The notes: generated by a model not told the origin, from the sequence alone. Shown: positions 15,152-23,842, counted from the first letter of the stretch. The stretch: 64,000 nucleotides of DNA from Streptomyces taklimakanensis (GCF_009709575.1 NZ_WIXO01000002.1:62001-126000), one strand, 5' to 3'. Numbers and translations are program-made.

Positions 15152-17434
15152 ATGTCGGAGTTGTTCGACGCGGTCGACGCCCTGGTCGAGAGCCGCTCGC
15201 CGCTGCCACCGCCGGCGGAGCGGGAGCGGCTGCGCAAGGCCCACGGGCTCAGCCAGGAGGAGGTCGCCAAGGCACTGAAGGTACGGCGGGCGACGGTGGT
15301 CTCCTGGGAGAACGGGAAGACCGATCCGCGACCGCCGCAACGCGACGCCTACGCCCGGTTGCTGAACAAGCTCGCCGAGCTCTACCCCGCCGACACCGCC
15401 GGCACATCCGACACCTCCGACCCCGCCGGGGCGGGGGACGCCCGGGGCGCGGCGCCCCCCGCGTCACCGACCCGGCCGGTCTCGCGGCCCTTCGCCGAAC
15501 GCGTCACCACGGCCGAACCCGAGGCGCCCCCCACACCGTCACGGCCCCCGGCCGCCGCGCCGCCCCCTCCGGCCCGTCCGACGCGTCCGACGCGTCCGAC
15601 GCGTCCGACGCGCACGCCCGGACCGGCCTCGCCCCCGCCATCGCACCGCCCGGCCACGAGGAAGGCGGCGCCCCGGCCAGCCCCCGCCCGGCAGGCCGAC
15701 GCGGATCCCCGGTTCGTCAACGGTCCGCTGGCGGTCCTGGACGGGGACGGCAGCGCGTACTGCGTGGACGGACTGGTGCTGGACTGCCCGGCCACCACGG
15801 TCCCGGCCCTGGTGGAGTGGGCCCTGACCGAGGCCGGACTGGGCGCGCCGCGACTGCACCCGTCGGGCAAGGACGCCGATCCGCTGATCGTGCTCACCGC
15901 CTCGGCCACCGAGCGGCTCGGGCTGCCCCAGCGCCTGGAGGACCGGCGCGGACTGCGCCTGCCGGGCAACCATCCGGTGGTCAGGCAGCTCACCAAGGCC
16001 AAGTGGCAGCTCACCAAGCGCGGCTTCGGCCCCTGGGCCCGCGTCTACCGCCCCGCGCAGGGCGGGCAACGCCGGTGCGTGCAACTGGCCGTCCTGCCCT
16101 GGGACGCGCTGGACTCCCGCTCCTGGGCGGAGGCCGACCGGCTGCCCCCGGCCGAACTCGCCCGCGCCCTGGGCGCCTACGCCACCCGGGTGATCACTCC
16201 GCGCGGGTCGACGGCGGTGTGCGGCCTGGAGCTGATGACCGCGCTGCGCCCGCCCACCCGCGCCGTCCGCGACGAGGCCACCGGCGGATGGACCTCGGGC
16301 CCGGTTCCCGGCTCACTGACCGCCCCCGTGGATCCCGCCCCGCCGGAGGCCCCGGACGAGCACCCGGTCGTCGCCGCCCACCACCCGCGCGGCCACCAGC
16401 GCACCCCGGACCAGGTGCTGGTGGAGGAGGCGTACGAGTGGATCCGCGACCCGCAACTGCTCACCGACGCCGAATGCGCCCGCACCCACGCGGTGGGCAT
16501 CGACGTCAACACCGCGTTCCTCGCGGCCGCCAACCGCCTGCCCGTCGGCCTGGGCGCACCGGTCCACGTCAAGGCGCCGGTGTTCGACAAGAAGACCCCC
16601 GGCAGCTGGTTGGTGGACCTGTCCGGCATCGAGCTGGACCCGCGCCTGCCCAGTCCGTTCACCCCGCACGGCACCCGCCCCGAAGGGCCGGCCTGGTACG
16701 CCACCCCGACCGTCGCCTACGCGGCCGAACTCGTCGACACCTACCGCCTGCCGGTGGAGATCCGCCCGTTGGAGGCATGGATCCGGCCGGAGTCCGGACC
16801 GTACCTGGATCCCTGGTACAAGCACCTGGCCGAGGCGTACAAGGCCACGATGGCCGACCTCGGCGTGGTCACGGGGATGAGCGACTCCGAGTTCCTGGCG
16901 GCGATGGAACGGCACAAGCGGACGGACCCGGGCATGGCCGCGGTGCTCTCGGCGATCAAGTCCACCGTCAAGGGCGGCATCGGCAAGCTCCGGGAGCGCC
17001 CCCAGGGCACCGGTTACCGGCCGGGGGAGCGGTGGCCGGCGCTGGAGCGCCCCACCTGGCGCCCCGACATCCGCGCCGCCGTCATCTCCGCGGCCCGGGT
17101 CAACATGCACCGAAAGATCCTCAAGACCGCGTTGGCCACCCAGCACGGCCCGGCCCCCACCGGGCACCTGGTGCTCGCCGAGGAGGCCCTGATCCCCGTC
17201 GCGCTGCTGTCGGACTGCGCCGTCTACCTCGCCGACGGCCCCAGCCCGCTCCACGTCCTGCCGCGCACCGCGGACGGCAGACCGGCTCCGGGCACCTTCC
17301 GCCTGGGGGTCTCCCCCGGGATGGTCAAGCACGAAGGCACCCAGGAGCTGTTGTGGGCCGTCCAGCTCCTGGACGAAGGCCACAACCCCGCACGACACAT
17401 CAAGGGCACCGACGCCGCCCTCGACGGAGAGTGA
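15152..17434 (+). CDS. tap: Telomere-associated protein Tap
   Basis: A 760-residue protein starting at ATG 15152, with GGAGGAGGT 7 bases upstream. An N-terminal XRE-type helix-turn-helix (ERLRKAHGLSQEEVAKAL, then VRRATVVSWENGKTDPRPPQ) covers about residues 28-75. A Pro/Thr/Arg-rich linker with repeated PTR units (residues about 135-170) comes next, then a large conserved region with VNTAFLAAANRLPVG and a C-terminal WAVQLLDEGHNPARHIKG. In Streptomyces, Tap binds the single-stranded 3' overhang of linear ends and recruits the terminal protein for end patching. Immediate coupling to tpg (9-base gap) confirms the identity. This strongly indicates a linear replicon. Confidence 0.9.
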   Translation: MSELFDAVDALVESRSPLPPPAERERLRKAHGLSQEEVAKALKVRRATVVSWENGKTDPRPPQRDAYARLLNKLAELYPADTAGTSDTSDPAGAGDARGAAPPASPTRPVSRPFAERVTTAEPEAPPTPSRPPAAAPPPPARPTRPTRPTRPTRTPGPASPPPSHRPATRKAAPRPAPARQADADPRFVNGPLAVLDGDGSAYCVDGLVLDCPATTVPALVEWALTEAGLGAPRLHPSGKDADPLIVLTASATERLGLPQRLEDRRGLRLPGNHPVVRQLTKAKWQLTKRGFGPWARVYRPAQGGQRRCVQLAVLPWDALDSRSWAEADRLPPAELARALGAYATRVITPRGSTAVCGLELMTALRPPTRAVRDEATGGWTSGPVPGSLTAPVDPAPPEAPDEHPVVAAHHPRGHQRTPDQVLVEEAYEWIRDPQLLTDAECARTHAVGIDVNTAFLAAANRLPVGLGAPVHVKAPVFDKKTPGSWLVDLSGIELDPRLPSPFTPHGTRPEGPAWYATPTVAYAAELVDTYRLPVEIRPLEAWIRPESGPYLDPWYKHLAEAYKATMADLGVVTGMSDSEFLAAMERHKRTDPGMAAVLSAIKSTVKGGIGKLRERPQGTGYRPGERWPALERPTWRPDIRAAVISAARVNMHRKILKTALATQHGPAPTGHLVLAEEALIPVALLSDCAVYLADGPSPLHVLPRTADGRPAPGTFRLGVSPGMVKHEGTQELLWAVQLLDEGHNPARHIKGTDAALDGE

Positions 17435-17443
17435 GGAGCACTG

Positions 17444-17998
17444 GTGGGCATCATCGGCGACGGTCTGGAGCAGGCCGCGGCGAACACCGCCACCCGGCCG
17501 GCCCCGAAGTCGGCACCCGCGCAGATGCGGTTCCTGGTCAGGCAGCTCAAGGGGACCAGGGCCGTGGCGCAGTTGCTCGGGGTTTCCCAGCGCACGGTCG
17601 AACGCTATGTGAAGGGTCAGATCAGGACCCCGCGTCCGCAGCTCGCCGACCGTCTCGCCGGCGAGGTGCGCAGGCGGTGGCAGCCGCGAGTGCGCCGGCG
17701 GGCGATGAAACAGGCCGCCACCCGTACCGGGATCGTGGTGGAGACCCGCGCCCGGTTCGGGTTCACCGCCGCACCCGGCACCACCGACGACGGCCGGATG
17801 CGCCGCATCACCCAGCACCTCCCCCCGGCCTACGCGCAGCGCCTGTTCGACGCCCAGGCGTCCGGCGCTCCCGAGGACCGGCTCCGGGCGGTGGTCGCCG
17901 AAGGGCTGCAGGAGGTCTACTTCCGCGACGGCGGCCGCCGCGCCCCGGGCCTGGCCGTGGAGTTCACCGACATCGACTACGTGGAGTTCGGCCTGTGA
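17444..17998 (+). CDS. tpg: Telomere terminal protein Tpg
   Basis: A 184-residue protein from GTG 17444, with GGAG upstream. The opening MGIIGDGLEQA, the helix-turn-helix AVAQLLGVSQRTVERYVKG, the segment RFGFTAAPGTTDDGRMRRIT and the end EFTDIDYVEFGL are hallmarks of Streptomyces terminal proteins, and the length is the usual 184-185. Tpg is linked covalently to the 5' ends of linear chromosomes and plasmids, and primes filling of the telomeric overhang together with Tap. It is in one operon with tap. Confidence 0.93.
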   Translation: MGIIGDGLEQAAANTATRPAPKSAPAQMRFLVRQLKGTRAVAQLLGVSQRTVERYVKGQIRTPRPQLADRLAGEVRRRWQPRVRRRAMKQAATRTGIVVETRARFGFTAAPGTTDDGRMRRITQHLPPAYAQRLFDAQASGAPEDRLRAVVAEGLQEVYFRDGGRRAPGLAVEFTDIDYVEFGL

Positions 17999-18129
17999 TC
18001 CGCCGCCCGCCGGCACCCGGTGCAACTTCCTGAAACGGCAGGGGAGAAAGCGTGTTCGGCATCGGTAAGGTTCCTGATACGGCGGTTTTGTGGTCGAGTT
18101 CTGCCGTGGTACGGGCCACATGTGGGGGC

Positions 18130-18459
18130 ATGATGCACGAGCGCGAGTTCAGAGCCTTTGTTTCGATCGCGGAAACCGGACGCATGGATGTCGCGGCGCG
18201 ACAACTGGGCTACTCCCAGCCGGCGATCACCTATCAGATCAAGTGTTTGGAACGGTCTCTCGGTTTCAAACTGTTCACCAGGCACCCCAGCGGTGCACGG
18301 CTGACCGGCGACGGGCAGATGATCCTGCCCTCGGTGCGTGCGGTGCTGATGCTGATCGACGGCATTCGCGATCCGCACGGCAACCGGTCCGGCGAGCACA
18401 CGGACGAGGAGGCCCCGGCGGGAACCGCCCTGCCGATGGTCCGGCAGCGCACCGCCTAG
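18130..18459 (+). CDS. HTH-only LysR-type regulator fragment
   Basis: A 109-residue protein. Residues 1-65 are a typical LysR helix-turn-helix (HEREFRAFVSIAETGRMDVA, then LGYSQPAITYQIKCLERSLGFKLFTRH, then RLTGDGQMIL). The effector-binding domain of about 200 residues is missing: the frame ends soon after the linker helix, in charged, proline-containing sequence. Two adjacent ATG codons at 18130 and 18133 follow a GGGGG stretch. It could be a decayed regulator or a short dedicated DNA-binding protein for the peptide cluster, whose first gene (MbtH) lies about 115 bases downstream. The upstream gap contains lower-GC, promoter-like sequence. Confidence 0.7.
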   Translation: MMHEREFRAFVSIAETGRMDVAARQLGYSQPAITYQIKCLERSLGFKLFTRHPSGARLTGDGQMILPSVRAVLMLIDGIRDPHGNRSGEHTDEEAPAGTALPMVRQRTA

Positions 18460-18573
18460 CACCGCCGTCGAGGAACCCGTACGAAGAATCCGCCCTCGAC
18501 CGCACCGAACTCCCACCGGCACCGCCGGCCGGGCGAACGCGGGCGAACGCCGAACACGCTTGGAGAGAAGACG

Positions 18574-18792
18574 ATGAGCAGCAACCCCTTCGAGGACAAC
18601 GACGCCCAGTACTACGTACTGGTCAACGAGGAGGGCCAGCACTCGCTGTGGCCCGCCTTCGCCGAGGTTCCCGCGGGCTGGACGGTGGTGCACGGGCAGG
18701 ACGGCAGGCAGGCCTGCCTGGACTACGTCAACGAGAACTGGACCGACATGCGTCCGCTCAGCCTCGTGCGTCAGATGGAAGGCGCCCGGTAG
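18574..18792 (+). CDS. MbtH-family NRPS chaperone
   Basis: A 72-residue protein with the complete family signature: NPFEDNDAQYYVLVNEEGQHSLWP, then VPAGWTVVHG, CLDYVNENWTDMRP and L. The invariant Ser-Leu-Trp-Pro and the two later Trp residues that clamp the adenylation domain are present. MbtH proteins bind A domains and are often needed for their folding and activity. This one probably serves the Thr, Tyr, Leu, Phe, Ser and Asn A domains downstream. GGAGAGAAG precedes the ATG, and the type II thioesterase follows after 24 bases. Confidence 0.95.
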   Translation: MSSNPFEDNDAQYYVLVNEEGQHSLWPAFAEVPAGWTVVHGQDGRQACLDYVNENWTDMRPLSLVRQMEGAR

Positions 18793-18816
18793 CACCCCGC
18801 GGCGGAAAGGACGATC

Positions 18817-19584
18817 ATGCACACGGAATCCACCGCCGCCGCGGTACACCGGCCACGGCCACGGCCACACGCCGATCGGGTGCTGGTGTGCCTGAGCTAC
18901 TGCGGCGGTGGCACCGCGCCGTTCCGGCAGTGGGCCAAGACCCTGCCGGACGACGTGGAACTGGCGCTGATCTGCTATCCCGGTCGGGAGGCGCGGTTCG
19001 GCACGCCGTTCGCCCGTGACTGGGTCGCCCTCCGCGACGACGTGGTGCGGGCCGTCCGCGGTCTCACCGACCGCCCCTACGTCCTGTTCGGTCACAGCAT
19101 GGGGTCGTGGATGGCCTTCGAGACCGCGGCACGGCTGGAACGCCTCGGCGTCGCACCCCCCTCGGCCCTCGTCGTCTCCGGAGGCGTGGCGCCGCACAAG
19201 CGCCGGGAGGTGCGCAGCCACGTGCCGCGCTCGGACGACAGCGACGAAGCTCTCGTCCGGTGGATGCGGGAGTTCGGGCAGATGACCGCGGTGGTCGCCA
19301 ACGAGCCGGAGCTCGTCAAGCTCGCGGTGGAGCTGCTCCGGGCGGATCTCGCGGTGTCGGAGTCCTACCGGTTCGTCGAGGGCTCCCGGGTGTCGGTGCC
19401 GCTGCGCGTGCTCTACGGGGCCGAGGACTCCGAGCCCTTCGATGACGTCGAGCGGCACTGGAGGTCGCTGACCGACGGCGCCTTCGAGGCGGTCGAGTTG
19501 CCCGGCGGGCACTTCTACACCCCGGACGTGTGGTCCAGGCTGCCGGAGTGGTGCTCCCTGCCCGTTCCCCGCACCGCCCGCTAG
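18817..19584 (+). CDS. Type II thioesterase
   Basis: A 255-residue alpha/beta hydrolase of the NRPS/PKS editing type. Ser94 in the elbow FGHSMGSWMA, an Asp in YGAEDSEPF and His in PGGHFYTPD form the triad, and YPGREAR is the conserved loop after strand 3. The usual FPYAGGG start is LSYCGGG here. It releases wrong acyl or aminoacyl groups from carrier domains. It follows mbtH after 24 bases and ends at a 19-bp-stem terminator. A second type II thioesterase lies after the terminal NRPS at 52.8 kb. Confidence 0.92.
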   Translation: MHTESTAAAVHRPRPRPHADRVLVCLSYCGGGTAPFRQWAKTLPDDVELALICYPGREARFGTPFARDWVALRDDVVRAVRGLTDRPYVLFGHSMGSWMAFETAARLERLGVAPPSALVVSGGVAPHKRREVRSHVPRSDDSDEALVRWMREFGQMTAVVANEPELVKLAVELLRADLAVSESYRFVEGSRVSVPLRVLYGAEDSEPFDDVERHWRSLTDGAFEAVELPGGHFYTPDVWSRLPEWCSLPVPRTAR

Positions 19585-19646
19585 CCGTACCGACCACGAA
19601 CGCCGCCGACGGACGCCGGATCGCGGTGCCGGTCCGCGTACCGGCG

Positions 19647-19695
19647 GGAGCCTCCGGCCGGTGCCCCTTCCGAGGAGGCACCGGCCGGAGGCTCC
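19647..19695. terminator. Strong bidirectional terminator
   Basis: A perfect 19-bp inverted repeat (19647-19665 with 19677-19695, 11-base loop) lies between the type II thioesterase and the convergent membrane-protein gene. Confidence 0.9.
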
Positions 19696-19792
19696 GGCGC
19701 TTCCGGCGCTGCGCCTCCCGGGGACCGTCCGGAGTCCTGTCAGGGGCTCCGGACGGCCCTGGCGCCGCAGCGCCGGAAGAAGCGGGAGCGGC

Positions 19793-20752
19793 TCAGGAGT
19801 CGCCGCGCAGGACGCGCCTGCGGTCGTACAGGACCAGCAGGAGGGTCAGCCCCATCATCACGCCCAGGACCGCGCCGACCTCCCTGGCCAGCGCGCCCGC
19901 CAGCGGGTACTCCGGGGCGGGCTGCTGCATGTCGGTGAGGGTGAGGAGGTTGTAGATGCTGTAGGAGAACAGCATGCCCGACGAGATCCATGCCGCCGCC
20001 ATGGGAGGCAGGAACCTCCGCGACCCGCGTCGGGTGGTCAGCACCAGGATGCCCCACGCCCCCGCGAAGGCCCACGCGCCGGTGCTCAACGACAGCAGGT
20101 GCCACCACACGTCGCGGTTGTCCAGCATGTCCGGATCGAGGCCGAGGGTGCCGCCGGCCGCCCAGAACACCTTGACGCAGCCGAGCAGGACGCAGCCGAC
20201 CGCGACGAGCCCGGCCAGGGTCGTCTGCAACGGCCGGGTGCTTCCCGGCGGTTCCCCGCAGTCGGTCGGGCCGCCCAGCGCCTCCGGCCACCGCGCCTTG
20301 GCGTACCCCGCCAGGGCGAGCGGCAGGCCGACGCCCACTCCGACCAGCGAGATCATCACGAGGATCTGCTCGTAGATCCAGAAGTCGGGGGAGCCCGCCT
20401 CCTGGTCCCGGTTCATCGCGGCCGGACCGAGCACCGGTGCCAGCAACAGCATGGGGACGAGCAGGCCGGTTCCCACCCACACCGGCAGGGCCACCAGCCA
20501 CGCGGGCAGCCGTTCGCCCCAGGGCCTGGAGAACGCCATCGCCAGCAGGATGCCGACGGCGGCGAGAAAGGCGGTCGCCGCGTTGATCGCGCGCCAGTCG
20601 GCGCCGCCCATTTGTTCGGTCGGAATGAAGAGACCGAAACTCCAGACGATTTTGATCAGCAGATACGGTGTCACCGCTACGGCGGCCCCATAACCGGATA
20701 CTCTGCGTATCTTCGTCAATCGATCGGTCGGCCGCTCTGCCGTTACTGTCAT
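19793..20752 (-). CDS. Membrane protein with eight predicted spans
   Basis: About 319 residues from the ATG at 20752; an in-frame GTG at 20818 would add 22. Eight hydrophobic segments are visible, among them YGAAVAVTPYLLIKIVW, VWVGTGLLVPMLLLAPVLG, LVAVGCVLLGCVKVFW and GAVLGVMMGLTLLLVLYD, with short loops. No transporter motif is recognised. It lies directly downstream of the leftward KS/CLF genes, after about 70 bases, so it could belong to the lipid part of the peptide cluster, for example in export or as an integral accessory protein. Function unknown. Confidence 0.65.
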   Translation of the reverse strand: MTVTAERPTDRLTKIRRVSGYGAAVAVTPYLLIKIVWSFGLFIPTEQMGGADWRAINAATAFLAAVGILLAMAFSRPWGERLPAWLVALPVWVGTGLLVPMLLLAPVLGPAAMNRDQEAGSPDFWIYEQILVMISLVGVGVGLPLALAGYAKARWPEALGGPTDCGEPPGSTRPLQTTLAGLVAVGCVLLGCVKVFWAAGGTLGLDPDMLDNRDVWWHLLSLSTGAWAFAGAWGILVLTTRRGSRRFLPPMAAAWISSGMLFSYSIYNLLTLTDMQQPAPEYPLAGALAREVGAVLGVMMGLTLLLVLYDRRRVLRGDS

Positions 20753-20821
20753 GTCGGCACGATATCCGGGTCGCAGCAGACCGGTCAAAGTCCTCCGCGT
20801 ATATCTGCGAATATCCACTGT

Positions 20822-21820
20822 TCAGTGGAATTCCGAGTGAACGGGACCGTCGAGCGCTATCGCGGTGAGATGCCCGAATTCCGAGACCGACACCACCAGC
20901 CCGGTCCCTCCCGTCCGGGCGAGCGCGATCAGCTCCAGCAGGCCCGACACCGCGCAGTGCCGCGCCTCGCTCACCGCCCCGGCGGGCTCCCGCACCGAGC
21001 CGCCCGCCTCGGCGAGGGACTCGGCGACGGCGTCGCGGACCGCACCGCCGAACTCCGCGGCGTCGGCCGGCCCGCTGACCACCAGCCGCACGTCCGCCGC
21101 CCCGCCGGCCAGGGCGGCGACCCGTCCGCCGCTCGCGGCCAGGGCGGCCCGGTCCCAGCCGCCGTCGGCGCTCCGGGGGACGAACCGGGAGGTCCCGCCG
21201 GTGATCCCGGCGAGGGCGCCGGTGCCCCCGGAGGAGTCCGGCGCCGGGTCCCTCGACAGCACGACGGCGGCGGCGGCGTCGTACCGGTCGCCCCCGTCCT
21301 CCCCGGCCGGCGCCTGGTCGGTCGCCGCGGCCACCACCCGGTCGGCCCGACCGGTGCGCAGCGCGGTCACGGCGAACTGCACGGCTTCCAGGCCCGCGGT
21401 GACCGGATTGGTGAGCGTGACCGAGAACGCGCGGGCGCCGGTGCTGATGGCCAGCTGGCTGCCGGGGGTGTTCATCGAGAACCCGGGCACCTCGGCGGGG
21501 CTGATCCCCTGGACGCCCACGGTGGTGAGGGTGTCGTCCATCCGTCGGTGCACGCCGGCGATCGCGTACTGGGTTCCGGTGACCACGCCGAAGCGTTCGG
21601 CCGCGTCGCCGGTGAGCGGCGGCTCGTCGTGACGTCGTCCGAGCGCCCGGTTGCCCGCCGCCAACAGGTACCGGGTGGCCGGGCTGAGGTACTTCCAGCC
21701 CCGCCGGCCGAGGTGGGCGGCGGGGTCGAACCACGCGGCGGCAGCGGTGCCGTCGCCGGTGCCGCCGGCGGGCCGGGGTTCCTCGGCGACGGCGCCCGCT
21801 CCGGTGATCAGCACGGTCAT
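20822..21820 (-). CDS. Chain-length-factor-like ketosynthase partner (KS-beta)
   Basis: A 332-residue thiolase-fold protein, shorter than usual for the family (about 400). It aligns with the preceding KS, but the nucleophile region is SVTLTNPVTAG, so Val140 replaces the active cysteine. The late HGTGT and GHT motifs are also not seen. This is the pattern of a chain-length factor that dimerises with KS-alpha and shapes the product tunnel. Its ATG overlaps the KS stop (ATGA), so the two subunits are co-translated. In highly reducing type II PKS systems, such a pair builds the polyene that becomes the cinnamoyl group. Confidence 0.82.
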   Translation of the reverse strand: MTVLITGAGAVAEEPRPAGGTGDGTAAAAWFDPAAHLGRRGWKYLSPATRYLLAAGNRALGRRHDEPPLTGDAAERFGVVTGTQYAIAGVHRRMDDTLTTVGVQGISPAEVPGFSMNTPGSQLAISTGARAFSVTLTNPVTAGLEAVQFAVTALRTGRADRVVAAATDQAPAGEDGGDRYDAAAAVVLSRDPAPDSSGGTGALAGITGGTSRFVPRSADGGWDRAALAASGGRVAALAGGAADVRLVVSGPADAAEFGGAVRDAVAESLAEAGGSVREPAGAVSEARHCAVSGLLELIALARTGGTGLVVSVSEFGHLTAIALDGPVHSEFH

Positions 21821-22992
21821 CCGACGGCCCTCCAGGCGAGCACGGCGTTGTTGCCCCCGAAACCGGTACCGCTCACCAGCACCGACGGCCGGGCGAGCGG
21901 GGCGGGTTCTCCCAGCGGAACCCCCAGCGGGCACTCGGGGTCGAGCGTGGAGACGTGGGCGTTGGGCGGAACCACCCCGTGCCGCAGGATCAGGGCCGCG
22001 ATCACACAGCCGAACACCCCGGCCGCGCCCGCGGTGTGGCCCATCACGGCCTTCGGCGCGTACCCGGCGACCTCGGCGGCGGTGCCGTCGCCGACGGCCG
22101 CCACGGCCCGTCCGACCGCGGCGGACTCCACGGAGTCGTTGCCCGCCACCCCGGCGCGGTGCAGTACGACGGCGCCGGGGGCCTCGGTGGCGCCGGCCAG
22201 CGCCCGGGCGGCCGAGCGGCACAGTTGCTCGCCGGACGGCTCGGGGGCCATCGGGTGGTGGGCGTCGCAGCTCCAGCCGTGGCCGGCGAGCGTGGCGAGC
22301 GCGTCGGCTCCCCGGCGCCGGGCGGACGCGGCGGACTCCAGCACCACGGCGGCGGCGCCCTCGCCGGTGACCATGCCCGCGCGATCGACGTCGAAGGGCC
22401 GGCAGCACTCCGGGTCCACCAGTCCGAACCGCTGCAACGTGCCGATCGCGACCCGCGAGAAGGCGTCCCCGCCGCAGGCGACGACGACGTCGGCCTGGCC
22501 GGTCGCGATCAATTCGGCGCCCCAACCGACCGCGTAGGCCCCCGCCGAGCAGGCGGTGGAGAGGGTCTGGCAGGGACCGCCGATGCCGAACCGACCGGCG
22601 ACCACGGCGGCGACGCGGTGGGTGGCGAGGCGCCGGTCAAACGCCTCGGGCGTCTCCGCCAAGTCGATGTCGCCGAGCGAGGTGCCGACGGTCAGGCCGG
22701 CGTCGAGCAGGTCCTCGGCCGTCAGGCCGGCGTCCTCGACGGCCTCCGCGACGGCGGTCGCCACCAGCGCGCTGGTCCGCCCGGCCGGTTCGCCGCCGGG
22801 CGCCGCGGTGTCCGGGTGGGGGTGGACGGGGCCCGGGTCGGGCGCCGCGTACAGGTACGGTCGGGTCGGCAGGCCGCAGGCGTCCGGCGCGGGCACCGGT
22901 CGCCGGTCCGCGCGGAGCAGACCGTCCCACAGGGCGGCGGTTCCGCCGCCGAAGCAGCTCACCGCCCCCAGTCCCGTGACCACGACCGTCAC
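21817..22992 (-). CDS. Type II beta-ketoacyl synthase (KS-alpha)
   Basis: About 391 residues from GTG 22992, which has an AGGTG-type ribosome site; GTG at 23025 is an alternative. The catalytic Cys148 is in LSTACSAGAYAVG and His319 in KAVMGHTAGAAGVFG. The central His278 is in HRAGVAGND, a deviation from the standard HGTGTxxND. The N-terminus VTVVVTGLGAVSCFG is typical. It condenses malonyl units on the ACP encoded divergently at 23.2 kb. It is coupled to the CLF-like gene by a four-base overlap. Confidence 0.88.
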   Translation of the reverse strand: MTVVVTGLGAVSCFGGGTAALWDGLLRADRRPVPAPDACGLPTRPYLYAAPDPGPVHPHPDTAAPGGEPAGRTSALVATAVAEAVEDAGLTAEDLLDAGLTVGTSLGDIDLAETPEAFDRRLATHRVAAVVAGRFGIGGPCQTLSTACSAGAYAVGWGAELIATGQADVVVACGGDAFSRVAIGTLQRFGLVDPECCRPFDVDRAGMVTGEGAAAVVLESAASARRRGADALATLAGHGWSCDAHHPMAPEPSGEQLCRSAARALAGATEAPGAVVLHRAGVAGNDSVESAAVGRAVAAVGDGTAAEVAGYAPKAVMGHTAGAAGVFGCVIAALILRHGVVPPNAHVSTLDPECPLGVPLGEPAPLARPSVLVSGTGFGGNNAVLAWRAVG

Positions 22993-23234
22993 CGGTGCAC
23001 CTCGCTCTTCCGGGTAGCGCGACACAATTGCCGACGCCGATCAGGATGCATTCGTAAAGATCGAGGTCCGTAGCCCTTGCAAGTACCTGCAGCAATCGGG
23101 CGGGCACCTCCTCGCCTTCGGCGCACTGCCATAACATCGGCGAAGATCGACGCGGTGCCGCGTTCTTACAGGAAAGCACGGACGCGGAAATCGAAGAGCA
23201 AACCGCGCGAACGGCCCGAGGAAAGGGAATTCCG
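22993..23234. promoter_or_regulatory. Divergent promoter region between KS and ACP operons
   Basis: A 242-base gap with moderately AT-rich stretches separates the two PKS operons and must contain their start signals. The right end holds GAGGAAAGG in front of the ACP GTG. No gene was found. Confidence 0.5.
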
Positions 23235-23486
23235 GTGAGTGCCGAAACCACACTGGACGTGTCGGAACTTCGGGAGCTGGTGGCGGACACGCTGGACGTC
23301 GAGCCGTCGGAGCTGACCGACGAGGTGCTCCTCATCGAGGAGCTGGAAGTCGACTCGGTGGTGGCGCTGGAACTCGCGGTCACGCTCGAGCAGCGGTACC
23401 GGATCAAGATTCCCGAGGAGGAGCTCGGCACGGTCCGCAGGTTCCCCGACATCCAGGACCTGCTGAACCGGAAGCTGAGCGGTTGA
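23235..23486 (+). CDS. Acyl carrier protein
   Basis: An 83-residue type II ACP. The phosphopantetheine site is Ser41 in EELEVDSVVALELAVTLE, where the usual DSL is DSV, and acidic helix 2 continues into YRIKIPEEELGTVRRFPDIQDL. It is the first gene of an operon in which each following gene overlaps the previous stop: ACP, three DsrE-like proteins, dehydratase. It carries the polyketide chain made by the divergent KS/CLF pair and probably hands it to the starter C domain of the first NRPS. Confidence 0.92.
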   Translation: MSAETTLDVSELRELVADTLDVEPSELTDEVLLIEELEVDSVVALELAVTLEQRYRIKIPEEELGTVRRFPDIQDLLNRKLSG

Positions 23487-23842
23487 TGGACGCGCAGACG
23501 GCCCGTTCCGCGGACGCCGCCTCCTACTTCCTGATCGAGAGCAAGGGGAACTGGGCGGGCCCCAACGCGGGCACCTTCCTCCTGGACGCCGCGGCGCTCG
23601 CCGAAGCCGGCCACCGGGTGCGGGTCTTCCTCGTCGAGGACGGCGTGCTCAGCGCCGTGGGCACCGACGCACCCGAGATCGAGCGGCTGGCCGCGGCCGG
23701 TGTCGAGATCCTCGTGGACGACTTCTCCGCGGCGCAGCGCGCGCTCGGCGCGACGAGGCTGTCGCCGCACGTGAGGCTCGCCGGCATGGACGTCGTCGCC
23801 GCGGCACTGGCCGAGGACGGCTGCCGGGGGGTGTGGCACTGA
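23486..23842 (+). CDS. DsrE-family protein 1
   Basis: A 118-residue protein whose ATG overlaps the ACP stop by one base (TGATG). The fold pattern of DsrE/TusD is visible: strand YFLIESKG, a loop, helix AGTFLLDAAALAEAGH, then strand VRVFLVEDGVLSAV and a late AGVEILVDDFSAA. At the position where TusD has its sulfur-carrying cysteine this protein has Asp/Phe, and its only cysteine is Cys113 near the C-terminus. It is therefore a DsrE-fold subunit without the canonical persulfide Cys. Coupling to two further DsrE-like genes suggests a hetero-oligomer like DsrEFH/TusBCD. Its role in polyketide assembly is unknown. Confidence 0.75.
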   Translation: MDAQTARSADAASYFLIESKGNWAGPNAGTFLLDAAALAEAGHRVRVFLVEDGVLSAVGTDAPEIERLAAAGVEILVDDFSAAQRALGATRLSPHVRLAGMDVVAAALAEDGCRGVWH

